Below are positions 36,070 to 45,878 of a stretch of 64,000 bases of DNA, piece after piece. The number at the start of each line of letters is the position of its first letter. Position 1 is the first letter of the stretch. The notes beneath the pieces are model-generated. The model was not told the origin of the DNA. It did no database searches and worked only from the letters and a program-made list of their open reading frames with translations. The DNA is from Andrena cerasifolii (lineage: Eukaryota; Arthropoda; Insecta; Hymenoptera; Andrenidae): assembly GCF_050908995.1 (NCBI RefSeq), contig NC_135120.1, forward strand, positions 10,119,433 to 10,183,432, written 5' to 3'. The translations under genes were made by a program, and so were the position numbers.

Positions 36070-36680
36070 CTGTGGCGTACAAAAGTATTCGGCCACCCTT
36101 TAAAATCACATAACTTGTTTAAAATTAATCCAAACGACTTGAGTTTTTTTTGAGAAGCTTGAAGGATTAGTTTGCTAAGTGACGTGATTCGTCGTTTTGA
36201 AAAAAATGCACTTGGGCGGAATAGCAAAACAAATAGAAAAGGTCGTTTTTTAAACTTTTTTTTTATGAGCCTGTAACGAAAATTCAAAAAACCCGTTTGT
36301 AGATTTAAGTAAGTTATATACGAAAATCGCGAAATCCCCGAAATCAGCGATTTTCGACCTTATTCTGCGATATTTAAGCATTTATAGCTCAGAGCAACGT
36401 TAACCGATTTTGATGAAATTTTAGGCACGTATATAACTTACTTAAATCTATATACAAACGGATTTTTTGAATTTTCGTTACAGGCTCATAAAAAAAAGTT
36501 TAAAAAACCTTTTTTATTTTTTTAGCTATTCCGACCAAGTGCATATTTTTTCAAAACGACGAATCACGTCACTTAGCAAACTAATCCTTCCACCTTCTCA
36601 AAAGAACTCAAGTCGTTTGGATTAATTTTAAAAAAGTTATGCGATTTTAAAGGGTGGCCGAATACTTTTGCACGCCACTG
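36070..36680. mobile_element. Palindromic Tc1/mariner-like MITE
   Basis: The ends read C(T/A)GTGGCGT(A/G)CAAAAG followed by TATTCGGCCACCC, inverted at the right end (36650-36680), with TA dinucleotides on both sides. CAGTGGCGTGCAAAAGT-type termini with a TA duplication are typical of Tc1/mariner elements. Nearly the full 611 bp folds into a single hairpin with arms of about 270-300 bp. It has no transposase. It sits between the 3' ends of two convergent genes. Confidence 0.88.
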
Positions 36681-36863
36681 TATAATATACATTCTTTTAT
36701 GATTAGAATGGTATAACTAAAAGCTTTCTTATATTAATACATTCTTAAATTAAGAACAAAACGAGCTGGAAACTTACGTGTAAATGTTAAATGCTTTACA
36801 AATGATGCGATATTAATTTCGTTTTCATGCCATGTCAAACTGCTACAGAAACTCTGTGGTATA

Positions 36864-39800
36864 TTATGAGTCCTTGGAATAAATGTTTTTTATATAAGAT
36901 GCAATAGCTTGGCAAAGTGTTTTTGAAGCAATTTCTAAAACCTTCTTTTTATGAAATCCTATACTGACTCGTAAGAAATTACGAGATTTTTGTGTGTATG
37001 AAAACGTTACTCCTGGTATAGCAGATACTTTATGTTCTTCTTGGCACCATTTAATAAAATCACTAGCATTTATTTCTGCGGAACGTATTGATTTAGATTT
37101 AACGATGAACATTTTACAGGACTAATAATTCGTAACGAAAGGGAAATATATACTCTCGTACGTACCTAATGGTAGATGAATCCATACAAAATAGCCACCT
37201 CCCGGCCGCTGGTAGGAGCAGTCTTTCGGTAAATAACAATCCAATACCTCGCACAATACTGATAATCGTTCCTACGCAGAAGATTTTACATTCGCAATGA
37301 CTGTAAACTGTCTGGTATGCACGAAACTTACCCCATACACTTTAATAAGCCTATCGAGGTGCGCGTCTTGAATCTTCAGATGAAGTAAACTCGTGATAAT
37401 ACCAGAAACGTAATGATTAACTGCGCCTCCGCTGCGCAAGATCCCTCTGCAAATTTTCCGAATTCATACGAAGTACTCCAATTTCCCAATTTCATGGTGG
37501 ACGCTATCGATATTCCACCGTCGAAATTAGAGAAGCACTAAAATGGAGGATAGAAATTCTGCTTACGACGATCTAAAGATCTTTGCAATTCGTGGCCTGC
37601 ACTCGATCCATCCGAAACGAATCGCCGGGGAGAGAATCTTCGAAAATGATCCGTTTGATATAACATTGCCACCTTTGTAGTTGGGATCTATTGGGTCGTC
37701 ATAAAAGAATAATCGATGGGGTGGAGAGCCACTTCCGTAGTGCAATAAATTGTACACATCGTCACAGGCAACGACGAGAGAATTATTTCGCGCTACTTCC
37801 ACCAGGCGCTTGCAGCTTTCTGTGGTAAAGTAGCAGTCGGACGAATCAGTAGATTGCTCAGTTATTTGTGGACGGATTAATAAAGAGCGTAAATCATAGC
37901 TTACGCGGAGGTAACACTGATCCAGTAGGATTATGAAAAGTGGGAATGGTGTAGAACAGTGCCCAAAATATCTTCTCGTCGTTGAGAAGGAAATTATTTC
38001 TCTTTTTCTCCTGTTTCACTATTTCCTCAAAGGCTTCTACGTCTACTACGTCGTCTTTCATCGGTACTGCATCAAAGAAAATACATTTTTTAATCGATCG
38101 ATACGAGCAATATAACATTGGGAAAAAGAGAATTGTAAAAGCATGATATAACGTAGTACCAGTTACTATTTTCATTAATGGAAATTGTTTCAAAACATCC
38201 AAGGCTATCATGTAAGTGACTTCTTCTACGAAAATTACTCCGTCTGGCGAAAGAACGGTGTTGAGTAAGAGCTGGAGGCCATGCGACGCGCCGCAGGTCG
38301 ATATCAAATTTTCTCTTTTCACTGGATCGCCATATCGCCTACTCAGAAACATTGCCAATTCTTCGCGACACTCCCATAGGCCTGCTGCGATGCCATATTG
38401 GAAAAGATGATACTTTCCTCTTTTCCTTTCTTCTTCCTAGCACCGAATACGCATTCACTATAGTACGAAATTTGGTTCTGTGACAAATGCATCTTTCGTT
38501 ACAAAGCTCAACGAAACACTCGCCCCTTCGTACTGTTACGTCCCGAACTTAAATTTAATTTTTCTTTTTTTTGTAAATAAGCGGGGAGTGCATTGACAAC
38601 CCTTAGCGTTCTGGGAAAACCCTCGTGGAACGCACTCTTGCTTACTGTATAATAATAAATTTTATCTTTGACAATGGATACCTCCGGACCGTCGTCGTCG
38701 CGACACTTGGTCGCTGCGCGATACTCTGATCGTGGGACTGTGCTGAAGCGTCAGCACTCTTCTCAGAAGCCCGTTCGGAAATAATCAGTGTTTCTCATAC
38801 CTTGCGAAATTTATTTAATGTAAGCGGCGGGGGTGCGTCTTGACAATGCGTTTATCATTCTGGGAGAACCTCGTTGAGCGCGCTCCCGACCGTCGCATCG
38901 AAGAGATTACAAAATTGTAAAAGAGTGTGCCGAGTTTAGGGTGCGAAACTGGGTGACTGTTATATTAAGACGAGAGTACCCCGTTTGGAGATTGGGATCA
39001 GAATAGTTAGTAGATCGGTAGCGCAGTGTCGAGTGGCCCGCGTCCCAAGTATAAAAAAATAGAAGGATGAAAGTGCGAACACCTAATGACATCATGCATT
39101 GGTTGCTGGGGCACGATTAGGATTGCAGCGTCAGCTTTTTGGAGCGGACCTCGCGGCCGGGCGGTCCCGAGGGTGCGAAGCTGGGGTCACTCTTTGTCGT
39201 ACAGTCGCGGAGAGCGTGACAAGGTGCTCGTGGATCGTAACTTCTTTCTTTTCTTTAATTCATTAAGGTACCTATTTCGAGCCAGAGATTCTGATGTTTA
39301 TAGTGAATGGACTCAACCTTCCACGTTAAATAGTGTTAACTCCATTAATCTGCGGTTTATATTCTTTTAATACTTTTCTCTTCAATATTACATAATGCTA
39401 TATTAGTGGCGTTAGGATCAACCTTCAGTTAGATCTCATTTCTTTTTGTGCTATTAAATTCTTGCTATCGTTTGCAATCATAAATATCGCGTGTGAGTGT
39501 GTTTCTCTGTTTCCCAGGCATTGAATTGTTCCAAAGCGAAAATCCAAACGAAAGAAATCGTACATTGTAAAGTTGACTGATATAGTGGGTGAGTTGCGCA
39601 TTTTCCCATAATTTTATAATCACAGTATCTTTTGGAGAACGTCGTCTCACATAAAATTGTTTCTGCGTTCTGTTCAAAATTACAATAGCAGAGCTAACGG
39701 AGAGCCAATATTGGTATATCGCCAATATTTTGGGATTTCCCCTCGGCTTCTCAACTTTTAACGCATTGCAATTTGAAGTAAGAGGATAAAAACATCCATG

Positions 39801-40538
39801 CACATTTGAATCTCACACTCAAGTTCATTTAATTCAACGTAAAGCCTCCTGTTTCCTAATAATCACTGATTGCGGGGCCTGTGCAGGACTAGATCTTTGA
39901 CCCACGATACTACTCTTCAATTAAAAATTCTTTAACCAATTCTTAACTTTGTACTGTAACGTGCGTAGCCTTTTTCGACGAGATCGATCTTAACTTTTAG
40001 AGGGCAGGGATTTTTTCATTGAAATTGTAAATTTTATTTACTTAAAATTTATGCATATATACCACCAAAATGGTCAGCAAAGTATCCAAATTCTTAGGTG
40101 GCCACTATAGTGGCCAGCCCGCCCGACCCTCTAAAGATTAAATATCGTTTAACCGCCGTCCAACGCCTACCTGCTAAACACGTTACAGTACAATGAAAGA
40201 AAAAACGGAATATAAATAATATTATGCTGCATAGCATAGTGATGGATGTCTAATTTTATTCATCTAAGAGAGATGATGTGGCAGGCTCGATATTCCACGT
40301 TTGCTTTTTTATTACGTACTTCAAGAACGTAAAGTTAATAAATATACAGTAACTTAGTAAATAACAAATTTCCTACCAGTCTATGATCCGTCGCTGTCTT
40401 TATCATTTCCACGCAATATTGCAGCAGATCGGGGCCCGGGGCACCAACGGATAAATTTACAGCTCCTTCGTTATATACGTTGAACACTGAATCACCGTCA
40501 AAAAGATGGTTCAAATGTGGGTCATGTATTGTCTCCAT
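36864..40538 (-). CDS. PLP-dependent aminotransferase, class I/II fold (aminoadipate/aromatic aminotransferase-like)
   Basis: Seven coding exons (40538-40377, 38436-38160, 38066-37905, 37819-37567, 37446-37332, 37271-37166, 37075-36864) join in phase to 1,287 nt, or 428 residues, a normal length for fold-type I aminotransferases. Visible motifs: NLSVGAPGPDLL near the N-terminus, YHLFQYGIAAGLWECREELA, a substrate-loop Asn in FHNPTGSVLPP (about N192), the PLP-ring Asp/Tyr in ACDDVYNLL (about D220-Y223), and the Schiff-base lysine in SNGSFSKILSPAIRFGW (K261). SGGAVNHYVSGII and a C-terminal FLRVSIGF arginine complete the fold. No obvious mitochondrial presequence follows the ATG at 40538. The closest type I can name is the YER152C/MocR-type branch that includes AADAT; the amino acid substrate cannot be read from the sequence. 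Exon 2's acceptor (38436) has a poor pyrimidine tract. Confidence 0.87.
38577..38890. repeat. Imperfect direct repeat in aminotransferase intron 1
   Basis: Two diverged copies of a block of about 65 bp lie about 240 bp apart (about 38577-38645 and 38820-38890). Each has AAGCGGnGGG, GTGC.T.TTGACAA and TTCTGGGA.AACCnTCGT.GA. Both follow a run resembling AATTTATTTAATG. They may be remnants of an old transposon or LTR. No coding capacity was found. Confidence 0.5.
39955..40187. mobile_element. Short element with GTAC duplication (solo LTR or TIR element)
   Basis: A 233-bp segment begins TGTAACGTG and ends CACGTTACA, flanked on both sides by GTAC (39951-39954 and 40188-40191). TG...CA ends with a 4-bp duplication fit a solo LTR of a Gypsy-like retrotransposon. 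The inverted termini, plus an inner inverted pair (CTTTTAGAGGG near 39996 and CCCTCTAAAG near 40128), fit a TIR element instead. It lies inside aminotransferase intron 1. Confidence 0.6.
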
Positions 40539-41305
40539 GTTTAGCGCTGCTAGTGTGCAACATGCAACTGACGAACGTTTATCAAGTCCCCTGGTCCCAG
40601 GAAGCAAATTACTGGCTTCTTTCTGTGCAATTTGTTGTCGAGAACTTCTGATTGTTGCGAATGTGCATGCGTAAAAAAAAACTACACTGAAATATCGTAG
40701 TGTTACACGTTACAAATAGTATCGCATGATTCGCATACGATATTTCACATTTAAAACGCAGTATTATGTTTTATTCTTCGGTACACCTTCTTCGTCGTAA
40801 AATAAGTAATTGTATTACACTTTTAACGCATGCAAATTCTGTAACGAAACTGTAAGATCATTTGCTTCCTATGCCCACTGTAAATACTGAATAACGAAGT
40901 CGCAAATGAGAGAAAGCATATGCACACACCGCACAGTGACTTGTACGCCACTGATGATAAAAGCGAGAGAAACTCTGGTGGGAGAAAGGTTGTTATTAGT
41001 CATTATATAATCGTACAGTTCGATACAACTTATGTGCTTCCAGTCGCTCGAATTCTTGTTATGTAACCGAACACTACCTCCTCCTCAGCATACTGACTCG
41101 CGGATTAAACGCAAAGCGGATGTATAATGTTTGAATCGTACGTGGCTATAAGCTCTCACTTTCCTGTTCATCGTGTGACAATAGTAACACGAGAATTAAA
41201 GTTTGTAATACAAAGTCTCCTTTTAAATTCATTCCGTGAATCAAATGTCCACTTCGACACTCTCTTACGATGCAAGAATTAGTGTCATCAGTAATTAATA
41301 GCTAA
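40539..41305. other. Spacer upstream of the aminotransferase gene
   Basis: About 770 bp of AT-rich DNA that should hold the promoter and 5' UTR of the minus-strand aminotransferase. No repeat, gene or named motif is seen. Confidence 0.45.
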
Positions 41306-41734
41306 CAAGGGAACATCTCGAACCCGGAAATTTAAAAAATTCTGAAACTGCGAATATGTAAGGAAGTTTCTCCCCATTATCACGCAATTTTTCTTTACTG
41401 CCCAAATTCACTCTAAAAGGGTGTAATTGACCCCTGAAAATCTGGTTATTTTCCGAATTTGTCCTATAACTCGCGAACTGTAAAATAATTTTCTTACCAA
41501 ATGATAGATCTAATTAAAAGAAGTATCTTTTGTCTGGGAACTTTTTTCTATCTCTTACAATTCGGGAGTTATAACACAAAAACGGAAAATAGCCGAATTT
41601 TCAGGGGTTAATTTCACCCCCTTCTAGTGAATTTGGGCAGCAAAGAAAAATTGCGTTGTAATCAGGAGGAAATCCCCTACATATTCACAAAGTTTCATAA
41701 TTTTTTGAATTTTCGGGTTCAGGATCTTCCCTTG
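41306..41734. mobile_element. Palindromic MITE with TAA duplication (PIF/Harbinger-like)
   Basis: The left end CAAGGGAACATCTCGAACCC and the right end (reverse complement CAAGGGAAGATCCTGAACCC) begin an inverted repeat of well over 100 bp. The arms include matched CCGAATTT, GGGG.AAnTnACCCC and GCCCAAATTCACT blocks. Both ends abut TAA (41303-41305 and 41735-41737), the 3-bp duplication of PIF/Harbinger insertions. It is 429 bp with no coding capacity. Confidence 0.85.
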
Positions 41735-41737
41735 TAA

Positions 41738-44443
41738 GCTTCTTTATTAAGCTACGTGTTAAGGTAATTGAGCAACAGGGGATGGAACTCGGCGAACGTC
41801 GTAAGAATGATGGTGGTTCTTTATTACAATAATTTCTTTACGATATACAATGATATTATAAAGTTTTATAAGTTCTATGTCCACAACCGAATGGCAAATG
41901 CAATTCCTCGCAGCTATTTATCTTGGCGATACGAACGTATTGTACAATTTCTAATTCGCACTCGTTGCTTCTGTCGGGTTCTCCTTTTTCGTTTTCTTTT
42001 CGCATAAAAATCATGGGACGCGGGAACAGAGAAGGGCAGAGAGGGATTGGAAAGACACGTTTTACAATAATTATTTCTTCGTTTTCCTTGGGCGAGGGCG
42101 CACCCCCCCGCGACACCGCGCTGATATCCGCTCAGCAACGAAACGGAAGGATAATATATTACAGGATAGAAATCGCTAATAACGTAACCATTGATAACAC
42201 TTAACGCAATGTACACGATACACGTATTGGCTTATATCGTTAAGGGAATAAGATGATACTGCATTCCGCGTGTGACGAGACTGGAAACCCGTGGCCGATC
42301 GTCCTCTACTTTTGCCACGGCAACGAACAACGAACGCCTATCGTCAATTTTACCTCCGAAGCTTGTTCCTCATTTTTATCACAGAAGTGCACGCGCAGCG
42401 AGCGACGTTAAAATTCTATTTGCTCTAACGATAAGATATATCCGCCGCCACGAATGAGATCGTCAATCTCGCACACGCCCATGCACACACGCGCGCCTCT
42501 CCTCGCGAAATAGAAACGCACCTAGGGGCGGCGCCGCCCCTAGGTTCTCCCCAACGAAATCTCCCGATTTTGGAACACGTGCAACAAAGTGCTCGCCGTT
42601 TTAGCTTGCTCCCTGTACACAACATGGCACGTCCTGATCCTACGATCGCGCGGCACAGCGTGACCAAAATTCCCGTACCTTGGCGCCGCGTCCACCATTT
42701 CTTTCTCTTCTTCTTCCTCCCTCTATTTGTATATTCCTTCTTAACGCGATACAGTTGCTTAGCTTTATTCAAGTACTCTCCGTTTTCTACGTGCTCGTAG
42801 AAGTCTTACTTTTTAGCTAACCACTAGTCTATGTACAGACGCGTTTGTTTTTTTTATATAAAAGTCGAGATGCTTCCGTGCTTAACGGCCCGAGGCCAAT
42901 TTCATTGGTCCCTTCGCGAAGGCGATGGCATATAAAGTAACAAAAAAGAGAAAAAAAAAACAGTAATAGAGCGTCGTAAAGTTTAAGTAGAATCGCGAGA
43001 CAAGATTCGGATGCGAGTCGAGCTTCGAGGACTCTTCCTTCTCGTTTGGTTCTCTCGTTGTTCATCGAGCCCTGGCCGATCTTCGAGTCGCGACTCGGAA
43101 AGTCTTCAGATTCGGGCAGTAAACTAAGTAGGACAATTCGTTGTACTGTCGTAGCTTACTGCGATACGAAACAGGCAGCTTGATAGGGGGATCGATGACA
43201 GTCTGAGGTGTTCATGAGTGTCCTCGAGAAGCAGTAGAACGTTTCTTATCACAGTCAACGGTGAACCGCGTTGATGTACCGCACCTAGGGCGGTTTAAGT
43301 TCCATCGGATCTTCGCACGATCCCTGAACGATTCCGCGTACAATTTCTGCCATCCCCTGCTTCGGTTTCAGATTGAAATAAAGAGACTCGCGTTCCAAAC
43401 GAAGTATCGTTACGAAGGATTTTAACAAAAGCTTAAAAAACGTAGAAAATAGGTTCCGATGATTTCGATGCTTTGGAAGACAGGGGGTTCGCATTATTAT
43501 TCTGTCGTTCGCGGTTCAGGCGCTGTGCTAGAATGAAGGGAAACCTATTTCCTGCAGAACGCAGGGGGGAAATGGGGAAGTACGAAGTCAGCGACTAAAA
43601 ACGGGAGGTCACAGTGATGGATGTGCTGATTACACAGCCAACTAAAATTTGATCTTTTCCAAGAATAAAAATTTGTCTTGTACATAAAAATCAATCTAAT
43701 TTGAACTAATTCAGACGTCGTGCTGGATACTTTGCTCCAAAACGGGTATATTCTTACGTGCCCCTTCATGGGGCGATTTACCTCAATTAAAACGCACCTT
43801 TAGACTGCAGAAACATTACCGATAGAATGTCTCCGTGAATGATGCACGTTGGCACAAGTCCACGGCCACGTGTCTGCTAATTCTCCCTCTACTTTCGTAA
43901 GAAAAAGTATGAAATCGATGATCCTATCGCTATGACCTCTCTGTGCAGGTCGAAAGCGAAGTTGGAAGATAAGAGAGAATCAATTGTCTATGCCATTTAC
44001 TGCACGTCGATCCTTAAACTTTTAGTAGCCTTAACGAAGTGGTAGACAGTACTTTATTTACAAGCCACGGTAAATGGCACATTAAGATTATCTTTGCACT
44101 ACTCGTTCATCGTACGCGCGCGTAAGAGTTCGTCGCGCGCGAGAGAGTCGTTCCCCTCGCGGCGGTGACATCTTCCTGGTGAAATTAGCACAGTCCACGC
44201 GTTCTACGTCTAATCACATCAAACACGGCACTCGTGAGAAGTGTCCTTTCTAAGTACTCTGAGGGATCCCCGTTTCGGGGAACAGGATTCGTGCGTGCAC
44301 CTGTTCGTGCTCGTTTATTCGCCCGCTTCCGTCGAGATCGAGCCGACCTCGAGCAACGGCTATCCGAACGATACCGAATTCTCTAGCTCCGTCCTGGAAC
44401 TAACTGAACAGTCCTTGCTTAGCGTCGTTTAGAAGGCTCGGCT
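41738..44443 (-). other. EGFR 3' UTR and downstream spacer
   Basis: About 2.7 kb lies downstream of the EGFR stop codon on the minus strand. No second gene is supported on either strand. Part is presumably the EGFR 3' UTR; its end cannot be fixed. It contains a perfect GC-rich palindrome at 42520-42545. Confidence 0.45.
42520..42545. repeat. Perfect 26-bp GC-rich palindrome
   Basis: The half-site ACCTAGGGGCGGC is followed directly by its exact reverse complement, with no loop. It is the most GC-rich spot in an otherwise AT-leaning stretch downstream of EGFR. It could be a transposon footprint, a dimer protein-binding site or a cruciform-prone site. Confidence 0.8.
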
Positions 44444-45878
44444 TCAGACGGTCGTCTCGTTTTTCCTGAGGGGCTTCAACGGCTGCAACTCCCGCTCCAG
44501 CCGATCGAAATCGTTGTAGTACTCGTGGTCGGACTCCTCCTCGGAACTCCTTTGTCTCACCTGAGACCCAAACGTTCCGTTCGTCAGTACCTTCTCCAGG
44601 TCCGGCGTTGGAATGCCTAAAGTCTGCGGGGTCAACGGCCCCTCGTCCTGGGACATGATGTACTCGGGATTATCCAGCGACGTCTTGCCTGGGATTGTCA
44701 GGAATTCAGGGTACTTCCGGTAACCGTTGTTGACTCGCTTCGGCTCCATTTCTGGAAACGATAAGGCGTCGCGTAAAAATTTGGCGTCGACAAGTAACTT
44801 CTTCTCGTTGGTAGAATAAAGCGAAAGGAAATAGGAGGAAGCATTTGTGCAATAAAGTTTCATCTACCGAGTGCCGAACACACCGGTGTTTAAAGCAGTT
44901 GCCTCTGGAATTACTTCCAGCGAATGCATTTCGTGCCTACGGTAATTTTTAATACTATCGGTGCCTACCCGCTGGTTTCGAGTCCCCTATGAGATCCATG
45001 TACTGCGTCGTGTTCGTCGGCAACTGCGGCGATGGCATCAAGTAATCGTCTTCGTCTAATGGCAAGTCCAGCTTCAGGTTTCCTACTTGAGCCTGTTGAT
45101 GGGCGGAGTTCACTTCGCCGTCGTAACAGTCGTCCGTCACGTCGCAATCTTTAACAGACGATAATTATTCCAATTGTAGCTTCATTTAGCATTTCTACAG
45201 CAGCAGGCGAGATATTAAGAACCATTTTTACCTTTAACGCCAATCATTTTCAACGGATCCGAGCAGTATCTTGAACTGGAGCTATCCGACACACCGCCGT
45301 GCCCACAATGCCCATTTGGTGGCGCATAGTGAGCATGCTGAGCGGAATTTCCTGGCTCGTGCGACGCATTTCCGTTTCGATGATTCGCCCCGAACCTCAA
45401 CAGCTCCCTGTCCCAATTCTGTTGGTTTTGGGGCGTGGGAGAGTCGGCGGCGAGCGGTTTTCCGTTCGGCCAGCAAGCTTTCACGGGCGTGTCCGGCGGA
45501 GAGCCGGAAGCGCTGGATGTTGAAAGCCCTGGCGGTATGGGAGCCCTAGATTTCGGCTGAAGGTACTCGTCAGCGTCCACAAGCGCTTCGGGACCGTCCA
45601 TGGCTGACGCGAGATTTCGTATCATCTCCTTTTCGTCCTGCAAACATGGGGGGACATAAACTTAACATTGAAATCGGAATAGTTCACATTACAGTGAGGA
45701 AGTGGTAATATTCAGAAGAAAACTTAATTCTTTCCATGATACACGAAGGATTCGAGTCATTCAGAGAGGTGGATTTTGTACGTGTTACGGTCGTAATACT
45801 AACCTGCAGTGTATACGAAGGTAATCTCATGTACTTGTCGCCTTTGATGGCGAGGTATCGACCAGGATCTCTGGACAT
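44444..45878 (-). other. EGFR C-terminal regulatory tail
   Basis: The tail spans the end of exon 47012-45804 and the last three exons. Tyr motifs likely to be autophosphorylated include ADEYLQP, EDDYLMP, TQYMDL, DNPEYIM and DHEYYND. NPEY fits PTB-domain adaptors such as Shc. The protein ends LKPLRKNETTV. A Ser/Pro/Asn/His-rich insert (45300-45560) is low in complexity. Confidence 0.85.

Noticed and set aside
36864..40538. Recent bacterial transfer of the aminotransferase
   Set aside because: Six phase-consistent GT-AG introns and local-style composition argue for a long-established nuclear gene. Older transfer is left open in the findings.
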